NCBI RefSeq assembly: GCF_007671655.1
Contig: NZ_VCGX01000004.1
Location: 186,001 to 250,000 of the forward strand
Length of the DNA: 64,000 bases
Direction: 5' to 3'
Source of the DNA: Marinobacter piscis
GTDB taxonomy: Bacteria; Pseudomonadota; Gammaproteobacteria; Pseudomonadales; Oleiphilaceae
Under the pieces are notes generated by a model. The model saw only the letters and a list, made by a program, of their open reading frames with translations. It had not been told where the DNA came from and ran no database searches. Positions 34,434-43,398 of this stretch are shown here, one piece after another. The translations under genes and the position numbers were made by a program. Position 1 is the first letter of the stretch. Each line of letters starts with the position of its first letter.

Positions 34434-36296
34434 ATGGCATCACTGAGCCCATCATTGCAGACACAGCAACAGGCGCAGATTCAGCAGTTCTACATCCCGG
34501 AAGAACAGTCGGTGTACCTGCTAAGCCACGACGATGCCGGGAAACTCAAAGACTGGGTGGAGCTGTGCACGACACAGCTCAGGCAGATGGGCTACGCCGA
34601 CATAGAGATGATTGGTAAGGGTGCCTTCGGATTTGTGTTCTCCGGCCGGCTGCCACTTGAAGGTGCAAGAGACCTTGAGCATGTGTTCAAGTTCACCCGC
34701 ATCACCCTGGCCCAGCATCTGCACGACCGGCTGGAGGATGAAGCCTACATGCTGGAGCAGGTTAAACACCCCCGGGTGCCCGGTCTGATTGCCTTTCATC
34801 GTGCGGGGAGCCAGCCAATTCTGGTCATGGAACGGGCCCCCGGTTTCAATCTGGAAGAGGTCTCATTAAGGGAAGGACGCCTGAGTCCGCGCCTGGTTAT
34901 TCGCATTGCCGATCAACTGGCCGACATTCTGCGCAACCTGCGCCGTGAATCCGACAGTGAGCAACGCCCCATTGTTCACGGCGACATCAAGCCCTCCAAC
35001 CTGGTGTTTGATGCCGAAACCGAAAACATCGCGCTGATCGACTGGGGCTCCTCGGTATTTGCGCAACTGGATGCCAACCAGCAGTTTCTCAGCCCCAGCG
35101 TCATGGAGCTGATGTCTGACAATCTGCAGCAAACCAATGCCCGCCTTGGCGATGTGTACTTTATTGGTGAAGAGCAACTCCGTGGTGGCCTGTCATCCCC
35201 ACGGTTTGACGAGCAAGGCGCAGCCGCCACCCTTTATGCGCTTGCCTCCGGACAGTCCTGCCGTTTTGGCCACCTGGCGATACCCGCCACCTCCCTCGGC
35301 TTGCCCATGGAGTTTGCCCGTATGCTGGATGGCATGCTGGATCCCGACCCCGCGCTACGCATGCGCGCCGGTGACTACTACCTTAAGGAGATGCCGCGCA
35401 TGGGGCGCACAGTCATGATCGACTTGCCTGAACCGCCACCCACGCAGCTGGTACCCATCTGGACACGGCTGTCGGACCGGGAGATAGATACGGTTGTATA
35501 CAGCTCCCGAAAGTCCTTTTTACGTCAGGAAGGTGCCGATGAGTCTCTGAACGACGTCAACGATGTACAGCTGGATCGCTACTACAAGAACTTCATGCAG
35601 GGCATGGGCGAAACCGAAAAAGCCTTTCTGGCCGCCGTCAGCCGGCTGGGCCGTTACCCGGTGGAAGGTGGGCTGGCCGTACGCTGGGAACCAGACGGCG
35701 TGTATGTAGACACCTCCCTGAACCTGCATGACGCCGATCTGCGCACCGCCTTCGTTACCGCGGTAAACAACATGGTAAACCTGGCCCAGGCCATCTACCG
35801 CCAGGGCATTTTCAAAAGCTGCCTGTTCAACGCCCGGGATACACTGCACATTGAGCGGGACAGGCCAGACCAGCCTTTTGTAGCACCGCCCAAGATGCGC
35901 CTGCCTTACCAGGTCAGCCAGGCCCCTGAAATAGAGGACCGTTCGCGGGTGCACTCCTATTTTGAAGACGGCCCCGACCCGGAAGAGTTTCTGGTGCTGC
36001 CGCAAACCATCATACAATCCCTCGAAGCACTCAACAGCATCCACCATACTGGCATGATCATCTTCGAGGCCCTGCCCCTTCACCTGAAAATCCACAGCCA
36101 GTACCGACTGCTGGATCCTGACAAAGAAGACGAATTCCGCCAGCGGCTGGACGAAATTCTGGCCGCCCTCGACCAGATTACCGGCCTGGGGGTATCCGGA
36201 TTTATGAAAATGCCCTACAAAGACGCTCGTTTTTTCCCCTATATCGAACGGACGCCCGAGCGGTACTATCCCAGGAACCCACGGCTGGAGACCTGA
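34434..36296 (+). CDS. Hanks-type serine/threonine kinase with unknown C-terminal domain
   Basis: A 620-residue protein starting six bases after the E2 stop, so probably co-transcribed with bkd. Residues about 57-230 form a protein kinase fold: glycine loop GKGAFGFVFSG (61-71), candidate ATP-Lys86, catalytic HGDIKPSN (182-189) and Asp203 in DWG, which replaces the usual DFG. No clear APE motif follows. Residues about 345-620 form an additional domain that I do not recognise. There is no membrane segment. It may regulate the Bkd complex by phosphorylation; that is conjecture from position. Confidence 0.83.
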   Translation: MASLSPSLQTQQQAQIQQFYIPEEQSVYLLSHDDAGKLKDWVELCTTQLRQMGYADIEMIGKGAFGFVFSGRLPLEGARDLEHVFKFTRITLAQHLHDRLEDEAYMLEQVKHPRVPGLIAFHRAGSQPILVMERAPGFNLEEVSLREGRLSPRLVIRIADQLADILRNLRRESDSEQRPIVHGDIKPSNLVFDAETENIALIDWGSSVFAQLDANQQFLSPSVMELMSDNLQQTNARLGDVYFIGEEQLRGGLSSPRFDEQGAAATLYALASGQSCRFGHLAIPATSLGLPMEFARMLDGMLDPDPALRMRAGDYYLKEMPRMGRTVMIDLPEPPPTQLVPIWTRLSDREIDTVVYSSRKSFLRQEGADESLNDVNDVQLDRYYKNFMQGMGETEKAFLAAVSRLGRYPVEGGLAVRWEPDGVYVDTSLNLHDADLRTAFVTAVNNMVNLAQAIYRQGIFKSCLFNARDTLHIERDRPDQPFVAPPKMRLPYQVSQAPEIEDRSRVHSYFEDGPDPEEFLVLPQTIIQSLEALNSIHHTGMIIFEALPLHLKIHSQYRLLDPDKEDEFRQRLDEILAALDQITGLGVSGFMKMPYKDARFFPYIERTPERYYPRNPRLET

Positions 36297-36358
36297 AAAT
36301 CAGGCGTGCCTGCTTAACCGCTTCGCAAACACAGAGGATTAGTTTAGGATGCGCCGCC

Positions 36359-37102
36359 ATGTCCTCCAATTACCTGTATACAGACTTATCCGCCTATTAC
36401 GACCTGATGTGCGCAGATATTGATTACCCTGCGCAAAGCTACGGCGCTCTCAGGCTGCACCAGCTTTTTGGTAACGGAGGCAATAACCACCTGGACCTGG
36501 CCTGTGGAACCGGGCCCCACATACGCCACCTGATTAATTTCGGTTACCAAAGCCGTGGTCTTGATATAAATCCACCGATGCTGGAACAGGCGAAAACCCG
36601 GTGCCCGGAAGCGCATTTCTTCCTGGGGGACATGTGCAATTTCCAGGTGGATGAACCTCTGGATCTGATCACCTGTTTCCTGTACTCGATCCATTACAGC
36701 GCGGGTACAGAAAAACTGAAACAGTGCATAGAAAGCGCACACCGCGCCTTGAAGCCAGGCGGTGTGTTCTGCTTCAACTCCGTCGATAAAGACAAAATTG
36801 ATAACACGCTGTTTGAGCGGCACACAGTGACCCGCGGGGATAGCCTGTTCACCTTCAGCTCTGCCTGGTATTACAGGGGCGAAGGAGAAAAACAGGCCCT
36901 CAAACTCAGCATTACAAAAACCACCGACGGCGTTACCCGATCCTGGGACGACGAACACCCTATGGTAGCGATAAATTTTGAAGAGCTGACCGGCCTCCTG
37001 CAGCCGTATTTTGACGTGCATATTCTCGAACACGACTACGAGAAGATCGTGCCCTGGGACAGGGCATCGGGGAATGCACTGTTTGTTTGTGTGAAAACAT
37101 AG
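36359..37102 (+). CDS. Class I SAM-dependent methyltransferase
   Basis: A 247-residue Rossmann-fold methyltransferase: motif I 'LDLACGTGPHIRHL', then 'GLDINPPMLEQA' for the ribose-binding acidic strand and 'LITCFLYSIHY' in motif IV position. Substrate not predictable; the fold type fits a small molecule better than DNA or rRNA. It lies 62 bases after the kinase gene on the same strand. Confidence 0.88.
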   Translation: MSSNYLYTDLSAYYDLMCADIDYPAQSYGALRLHQLFGNGGNNHLDLACGTGPHIRHLINFGYQSRGLDINPPMLEQAKTRCPEAHFFLGDMCNFQVDEPLDLITCFLYSIHYSAGTEKLKQCIESAHRALKPGGVFCFNSVDKDKIDNTLFERHTVTRGDSLFTFSSAWYYRGEGEKQALKLSITKTTDGVTRSWDDEHPMVAINFEELTGLLQPYFDVHILEHDYEKIVPWDRASGNALFVCVKT

Positions 37103-37154
37103 CCTGGTTACCGGGTTTTGAAGCCGGCGGCATCACCGAGGTATTCGAAGCGTA

Positions 37155-38363
37155 ATGAATAAACCACCACATCAAACCGGCACACACAACGTATCCGCCT
37201 GCCTGGCTTTTCTCGGCGTTGCCTTTTCATTCAGCGTTGTGATGATTGGCACGACCATGCCAACGCCGCTCTACCCGATCTATCAGGAGGCGCTTGGCTT
37301 TTCCCAGTTGATGATCACTATCATCTTCGCAGCATACGCTTTCGGGGTCATCGCTGCGCTGGTTGTCACCGGGCGGTGGTCTGATCAGCTAGGTCGCCGG
37401 CCGTTACTGCTTGGCGGTTTAGTGTGCGCGATTATCAGTGATCTCATGTTCTGGCAAACCGAGGGGCTGGCCATGATTCTTGCAGGCCGTGTGCTTTCCG
37501 GCCTCTCCGCCGGCATTTTCACGGGCACCGCAACCGTGGCTGTGCTGGAACTGGCACCGCCACACTGGCGTGAGCGGGCCACGTTTATTGCCACTGCCGC
37601 GAACATGGGTGGGCTAGGCCTTGGGCCTATGCTTGCGGGTGCCCTCTCGCAATATCTGCCCTCGCCACTGGTGCTAACCTATTTGATACACATTGCGCTT
37701 GCCACGCTGGCAATCATCTGTGTCTGGTGGGCACCAGAAACCGTAAAAAAGCCAACGCATCCGAAACTGTCATTTCAGCGCCTGAATGTCCCCCCTGGCG
37801 TACGTGGTGTGTTTGTACCCGCCGCCATTGCAGGTTTCGCAGGGTTTGCGGTGTGTGGTTTTTTTACCTCGATTGCGCCAGCGATGATGGGCAATGTACT
37901 GGGTTATGATAACCGGCTGCTGATCGGCGTCGTCGCAGGCAGTATTTTTATTGCCTCAACGCTTGGCCAGCTTTTGCAGGACAAACTGCCACTGCAGCTG
38001 CGCTTACCCATCGGGTGCGCAACGCTTGTTGCAGGTGTTACACCGGTCGCACTCGGTATCCATATGCAGTCGCTCACTCTGTTCATGGCGGGCGCTGTTA
38101 TCGCAGGCATGGGTCAGGGCATCGCCTTTCGCGCTGGCATGGGCGCTATTGCTGCGGCCAGCCCGCCAGCAGAGCGCGCGGCGGTTACCTCTACGTTTTT
38201 TATTGTGGCCTACATCGCCATTTCAGTACCGGTGATAGGCATCGGCCTCATGGCCAGCGTGCTTAGCCTTAAAACGACCGGCGTGATCTTCTCTGTCTTC
38301 GTCGGCCTTATGGCCGCACTGGCACTATTGATGCTGCTCAGGCGTGGCCGCCATACAAACTGA
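37155..38363 (+). CDS. MFS transporter
   Basis: A 402-residue major facilitator with twelve predicted helices, the loop 2-3 signature 'GRWSDQLGRRPLL' and a second-half 'GRVLSGLSAGIFTGTATVAV' element. It resembles drug/proton antiporters of the Bcr/EmrD type. The substrate is unknown. It is convergent with the antiporter at 38390 (26-base gap), with no obvious hairpin between. Confidence 0.88.
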   Translation: MNKPPHQTGTHNVSACLAFLGVAFSFSVVMIGTTMPTPLYPIYQEALGFSQLMITIIFAAYAFGVIAALVVTGRWSDQLGRRPLLLGGLVCAIISDLMFWQTEGLAMILAGRVLSGLSAGIFTGTATVAVLELAPPHWRERATFIATAANMGGLGLGPMLAGALSQYLPSPLVLTYLIHIALATLAIICVWWAPETVKKPTHPKLSFQRLNVPPGVRGVFVPAAIAGFAGFAVCGFFTSIAPAMMGNVLGYDNRLLIGVVAGSIFIASTLGQLLQDKLPLQLRLPIGCATLVAGVTPVALGIHMQSLTLFMAGAVIAGMGQGIAFRAGMGAIAAASPPAERAAVTSTFFIVAYIAISVPVIGIGLMASVLSLKTTGVIFSVFVGLMAALALLMLLRRGRHTN

Positions 38364-38389
38364 TAAAAGATACACACCCGCCTTGTTCG

Positions 38390-40273
38390 TTATCTAGCAG
38401 GCGGCGTCCATACCGGGACATCCTCGGGCCTTGGCTCTTCCCAGTTCCGGTGCATGGTGCTGCTAAGGGCCTCTTCAAGCTTCATGAACAGCTCGCCGTA
38501 CCTGGGGCTGAAGGTAATGCCCTGTTCTATTTCCTTCCACGCCTCAAATAATTCCTCCTCGTGAGCCTGCTCGTTCTCAACAAATGCCCAGGTCATCTGT
38601 TTCGCCCGCATAGGGTGCACTCCGACAGCCGTGAGCGCATGGCCACCCAGCTCCAGAGCAGAGTGGTAGGTCTCACTCATTACATCGTCAGCCCCGGCTT
38701 CCCGAAGCTGATAGCCATGGCCACGATCGAAGGCACGCGCCAGCACCCAGACATTCGGGAAGAAATGCTTTACATGTTTTACCATCTTTACCGCACGGTC
38801 CCGGTCATCAATCGCCACAACCAGCAAGCGCGCCTGCTTAATACCGGCTTTTTCCAGCAAATCGGGCCGGCTTGCATCCCCGAAGAAGCTCTTTATATGG
38901 ATCTGACGAACATTTTCGATCTGCTCAAGCTCGTGGTCGAGCACCACAATGGGCACATTGTTAGCCCGCAGTAAACGACAAACAATCTGCCCGAACCGCC
39001 CTACCCCGGCAACAATGACCGGTGCCTGCTCATCGATGGCATCTGCTTCCTGCTCATCATTACCGGGGCCCCGATACCGTGGAAGCACTACCCGGTCGTA
39101 TACAATAAACAGCACAGGCGTGAGAAACATCGACAGCGCAACAACCAATGAGAGAATCTGGGAGATCTCCACAGGAATCACATGGTTCTGCACACTGTAG
39201 GTGAGCAACACAAATCCGAACTCACCCGCTTGCGCCAGCCCCAATGTAAACAGCCAGCCATCGCTTCTGCGAACACTGAAAACTTGTGCAATAACAAGCA
39301 GAACCAGTGCTTTGACAGCAATGACAGCCACACCCAGAGAGACAACCGTACCCCACTCGTCTGCCAGTACCTGAAAGTTTATTCCTGCCCCTACGGTGAT
39401 AAAAAACAAGCCAAGCAACAGGCCCTTGAATGGTTCGATGTTGGCTTCAAGCTCGTGGCGAAATTCACTGTTGGCCAGTACCACGCCGGCCAGGAACGCG
39501 CCCAGTGCCGGGGAAAGATTCACCACACTCATGAGCGCTGCAATGCCGATGACCAGCATCAACGCCGTGGCCGTAAAAACCTCCCGCAACCCGGACTTCA
39601 CCACATAACGGAATAACGGCCGGCTCAGGTAAAAACCACCCACAATAACCGCTGCCATCGCGCCTACAACAACCAGGGCGTGCGCCCAGCCCGGCAGTCC
39701 TGAGACCAAATTTAGGCCAGACTCGAGATCAGATGAAGAGCCGGCGCTATCTTTCAGACCAGGTAACGCCAAGAGCGGAATCAGGGCCAGCATGGGTATA
39801 ACTGCAATGTCCTGAAACAATAATACGGAAAACGCATTGCGCCCACCCGCCGTCTTTGACAAGCCTTTTTCATCGAGGGTTTGCAGCACAATAGCGGTGG
39901 AAGACAGCGCGAAAATAAGCCCGACCGTCAGCGCAGTCTGCCACTGCAACCCAAGCACCCAGGCTACCCCCATACCGGCAGCTGCAGTCAGAATTACCTG
40001 CAGCCCGCCCATCCCCAAAAGACGCACTTTCATAGCCCAAAGCGCCTTCGGATCTATCTCCATCCCAATCAGGAACAGCATCATAACAACACCGAACTCG
40101 GCGAAATGCTGAATAGTGTTGGTTTCCTGCCCGACAAGCCCCAAAACCGGACCAATCACCACCCCTGCAACCAGGTAGCCCAGCACTGAGCCGAGACCAT
40201 AACGCTTGGCCAATGGCACTGCGATCACAGCAGCCAACAAGTAGATAAAAGCCTGGATGAAGTAAGAGGTCAT
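38390..40273 (-). CDS. CPA2 monovalent cation:proton antiporter (Kef type)
   Basis: A 627-residue protein with an N-terminal Na+/H+-exchanger membrane domain of about twelve helices and a C-terminal RCK/TrkA-N domain (about residues 400-520, 'VIVAGVGRFGQIVCRLL', a Rossmann motif). This is the KefB/KefC layout: K+ efflux gated by nucleotide or glutathione adducts, protecting against electrophiles and pH stress. No KefF/KefG ancillary gene is adjacent. It is divergent from vgrG. Confidence 0.92.
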   Translation of the reverse strand: MTSYFIQAFIYLLAAVIAVPLAKRYGLGSVLGYLVAGVVIGPVLGLVGQETNTIQHFAEFGVVMMLFLIGMEIDPKALWAMKVRLLGMGGLQVILTAAAGMGVAWVLGLQWQTALTVGLIFALSSTAIVLQTLDEKGLSKTAGGRNAFSVLLFQDIAVIPMLALIPLLALPGLKDSAGSSSDLESGLNLVSGLPGWAHALVVVGAMAAVIVGGFYLSRPLFRYVVKSGLREVFTATALMLVIGIAALMSVVNLSPALGAFLAGVVLANSEFRHELEANIEPFKGLLLGLFFITVGAGINFQVLADEWGTVVSLGVAVIAVKALVLLVIAQVFSVRRSDGWLFTLGLAQAGEFGFVLLTYSVQNHVIPVEISQILSLVVALSMFLTPVLFIVYDRVVLPRYRGPGNDEQEADAIDEQAPVIVAGVGRFGQIVCRLLRANNVPIVVLDHELEQIENVRQIHIKSFFGDASRPDLLEKAGIKQARLLVVAIDDRDRAVKMVKHVKHFFPNVWVLARAFDRGHGYQLREAGADDVMSETYHSALELGGHALTAVGVHPMRAKQMTWAFVENEQAHEEELFEAWKEIEQGITFSPRYGELFMKLEEALSSTMHRNWEEPRPEDVPVWTPPAR

Positions 40274-40456
40274 TGGATAGTTACCCGAATTGTGTTGATG
40301 AAAAATTCAATTGAGCGAACAATACGGCTGCCAACGTGGATAATAACGGAAATATTCCCGAACACGGCTACAAGGTTACTGGATTTTAAAAGCCAGCGCT
40401 GATAAGTTTCCGCTTCGATCTATCTCCCGATACACATACCTTCAAGGATTGAAGAT

Positions 40457-42574
40457 ATGCCCCAGGCAAACGGATTGCAGTTCACCGCGTGCGTCGGTGA
40501 ACTTCCCGAAGATGTTTTATCGGTTGTCAGCTTTGCACTGACCGAAGGCCTTTCGGAGCTCTTTCATGGCCGCCTGAACCTGGCCAGCACCGACCCGGGT
40601 ATTCAGGCATCCGACGTACTGGAACAACCGGTAGAGCTGGTGGTCTGGCAAGACGGCCTGCCGCTACGTCGCTTTACCGGTGTGGTGAACGAGTTTGCCC
40701 GGGGCGACACCGGCCATCGCCGCACCTATTACGAGCTGATCATCCAGCCACCCCTGTGGCGCCTGGGGCTGATGCACAACAGCCGCATTTTCCAGAGGCA
40801 AACCACAGAGACTATTGTGCGAACCCTGCTGGAAGAGCGGGGCATTGTGGATTCCGTGTTTGCTCTCAAACGCCCGCCCCAGGAACGGGAGTACTGTGTA
40901 CAGCACCGGGAAAGCGACCTGGCCTTTATAGAACGCCTGGCCGCAGAAGAAGGCTGGCACTACCGTTACCAGCACGGCAGCGTGGACGGCAAAGAACAGC
41001 CCGGTTTGATGATTGCCGACCACCACGGCGACGCACCCAGGCTGGAGCCTGTTGAGTACAACGGCAAAGCCGGCGGCAGCACCCAGCAACCTGCCGTATT
41101 CCGTTTCCGCTACGAAGAACGGGTTCGTGCTGCCTCGGTAGCCACCAAAGACTACACCTTCAAAAACCCGGCCTATGCGTTGATGCAAGAAAGCGCGGCC
41201 TCCGCTGATAACCAGCGGCAGGACTACCAGCACTTCGACTACCCGGGCCGGTTTAAAGCCGACGCCAGCGGCCAGCCCTTTACCGAAGCGAAGCTGGATG
41301 CCCTCAGGAATGATGCCAGCACCGCCACCGGCGAAAGCAATCGCCCGGATTTCACCTGCGGCGCCAAAGTGGAACTCACCCACCACGACAGCGCACGATT
41401 GAACCGCGACTGGCTGTTAACCGCCGTCACCCACGTGGGCGAGCAACCCCAGGCACTGGCGGAAGAAGGCGGCACCCGCCCGACCACCTACCACAACCTG
41501 TTCAGTGCCGTTCCCGCCAACAAAACCTGGCGGCCCTTGTGCAAACACCGCCCCCTGATGGACGGCCCACAAATCGCCATAGTCACCGGCCCCGAGGGCG
41601 AAGAAATCCACTGCGATGAATACGGCCGCGTAAAGGCACGTTTCCCCTGGGATCGCTACTCTGAGAACAACGAACACAGCAGCGCCTGGCTGCGCGTAAG
41701 CCAGGGCTGGGCCGGCGGACAGTATGGGTTTATGGCCCTGCCCAGAATCGGCAACGAAGTGATTGTGTCCTTCCTCGATGGCGACCCGGATCAACCCATC
41801 ATCACGGGCAGAACACACCACGCCACCAATACACCGCCCTACCCGCTGCCCGAGCATAAAACCCGCACCACCCTGAAAACCCAAATCCACAAGGGCGAAG
41901 GCAGCAACGAACTACGGTTTGAAGACGAAGCCGATAAAGAACAGATCTACGTTCACGCGCAAAAAGACCTGGATCTGCTCACCGAAAATAACCGAACCGA
42001 AGTCATCAAAAACGACAGCCACCTGTCCGTGGAAAACGACCGCTTCATCCAGGTGAAAGCCAACGACCACTCAACCGTAGACGGCGAACACCGGGAAAAG
42101 ATCGGTGGCGACTACAGTCTGACGGTTAAGGGCAGCCACCACAGCAAACTCGGCAAAGCCCAGCTTGTGGAGGCGGGAAATGAGATTCATCACAAAGCGG
42201 GTATGAAGATTGTGATTGAAGCAGGTGCCGAGATAACGCTCAAAGCCGGTGGCAGTTTTGTGAAGGTGGACCCCAGTGGCGTGACGATTTCCGGGCCGCT
42301 GGTGAGGATGAATTCCGGGGGTGGGCCGGGGAGTGGGAGCTCGATCTCTGCACAAGCACCGCAAACACCGATCATAGTTTCCACCGGTGAAACCGCTACC
42401 GGCAATGCCGATGCGCTGGCAATAGCCGAAACCCGGCCAGCAGCCACACCTCAGCCCAGCCCGATCTTTAAACTACGTGAAGCTGCTCGGACTGATGCTT
42501 TGTTAAGCAAACAATGTGGCAAACAACCTGATGGGCGGTGCGACTTCAGCCCGTGCCCTTGTGAGGCTGGGTAA
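40457..42574 (+). CDS. vgrG: Type VI secretion tip protein VgrG (TssI)
   Basis: A 705-residue VgrG spike protein: gp27-like N-terminal part (about residues 1-330), gp5-OB fold ('IVTGPEGEEIHCDEYGRVKARFPWDRYSENN'-like segment around 370-430), then 'QGWAGGQYGFMALPRIGNEVIVSFLDGDPDQPI' and the beta-prism repeats (about 490-620). The tail ends Cys-rich (CGKQPDGRCDFSPCPC). It caps the Hcp tube and carries cargo. No other structural tss gene is in the window, so this is an orphan vgrG island. TAATG overlap with the next gene. Confidence 0.96.
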   Translation: MPQANGLQFTACVGELPEDVLSVVSFALTEGLSELFHGRLNLASTDPGIQASDVLEQPVELVVWQDGLPLRRFTGVVNEFARGDTGHRRTYYELIIQPPLWRLGLMHNSRIFQRQTTETIVRTLLEERGIVDSVFALKRPPQEREYCVQHRESDLAFIERLAAEEGWHYRYQHGSVDGKEQPGLMIADHHGDAPRLEPVEYNGKAGGSTQQPAVFRFRYEERVRAASVATKDYTFKNPAYALMQESAASADNQRQDYQHFDYPGRFKADASGQPFTEAKLDALRNDASTATGESNRPDFTCGAKVELTHHDSARLNRDWLLTAVTHVGEQPQALAEEGGTRPTTYHNLFSAVPANKTWRPLCKHRPLMDGPQIAIVTGPEGEEIHCDEYGRVKARFPWDRYSENNEHSSAWLRVSQGWAGGQYGFMALPRIGNEVIVSFLDGDPDQPIITGRTHHATNTPPYPLPEHKTRTTLKTQIHKGEGSNELRFEDEADKEQIYVHAQKDLDLLTENNRTEVIKNDSHLSVENDRFIQVKANDHSTVDGEHREKIGGDYSLTVKGSHHSKLGKAQLVEAGNEIHHKAGMKIVIEAGAEITLKAGGSFVKVDPSGVTISGPLVRMNSGGGPGSGSSISAQAPQTPIIVSTGETATGNADALAIAETRPAATPQPSPIFKLREAARTDALLSKQCGKQPDGRCDFSPCPCEAG

Positions 42575-43398
42575 TGATAGCGAAGCTGACGGGAACCCCA
42601 GAGCGCACTGAGCGGAACGTCTACGTACTGATAGATGGCGCTCAAATGGACGCACTAAAGTTAATATACAGCCACGACGACAGTCCAGAATTCGACCAAC
42701 TCTATCGGGGCATGCCTCACCAATCAGCTCTGGAAGTGAGCCCCTGCATTGTTAAGCCTTCTGACACGAGCCGATTGTGGGCGGCAGAGCCTGTTTGGCG
42801 TTCGGCGGGGCTTGTGGTCGAAAGCAATGCAGATATGCAGACCCTTGCAGATCACTTCAGAAGCCTGATCAGCGTACGGTTGCCCGACCAAACATTTGCT
42901 TATCTCCGATTCTATTCCCCCACCCGGGTCCACGGCCTGCTCTCTGCTTTTAATCCGAACGAGCGTGCTCAGTTCAGCGGCCCTGTGCTCAAATGGCGTT
43001 ACTTTGACGCCACAACAGGCTGGAAATCAACGGCGATCCATAGCTCAGAACAGGCACAGGATTATGAAGCCAGAGAGGAAGGTTGGTTTCAGCTGACCGG
43101 AGAGCATATTGAAACGATCAGCGCCCACAAAGAGGCAAATTTTATCTGTGCTCTTGTTAATACTTGCGGACTGCCACTCACCCCGGAGAACGAGAGCCTG
43201 ATGCGCACTTTGGTTGAGCGAGGGCGACACTTTGGTTTTCGCACAGAGGCAGAGCTTGCCAGCTATGCCGAAATCGCAGCCTATCACCCAAAAGCAATTG
43301 ACCAGCCCGGCGCAATGGCGATTTTGTCTGATCAAAAAAGTCCAGCTTATGAGCGGCTGGCAGCACTGGATAACTTTATGGCACAAGGAGGTGCCTGA
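42574..43398 (+). CDS. DUF4123 effector adaptor/chaperone (Tap)
   Basis: A 274-residue protein with the DUF4123 pattern ('VYVLIDGAQMDALKLIYSHDD' at the N-terminus, 'GLVVESNADMQTLADHFRSL', and 'RFYSPTRVHGLLSAF'). Members (Tap/Tec) load cargo effectors onto VgrG. Position between vgrG and a candidate effector, with one-base overlaps on both sides (TAATG and TGATG), is the classic arrangement. Cytoplasmic. Confidence 0.9.
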   Translation: MIAKLTGTPERTERNVYVLIDGAQMDALKLIYSHDDSPEFDQLYRGMPHQSALEVSPCIVKPSDTSRLWAAEPVWRSAGLVVESNADMQTLADHFRSLISVRLPDQTFAYLRFYSPTRVHGLLSAFNPNERAQFSGPVLKWRYFDATTGWKSTAIHSSEQAQDYEAREEGWFQLTGEHIETISAHKEANFICALVNTCGLPLTPENESLMRTLVERGRHFGFRTEAELASYAEIAAYHPKAIDQPGAMAILSDQKSPAYERLAALDNFMAQGGA

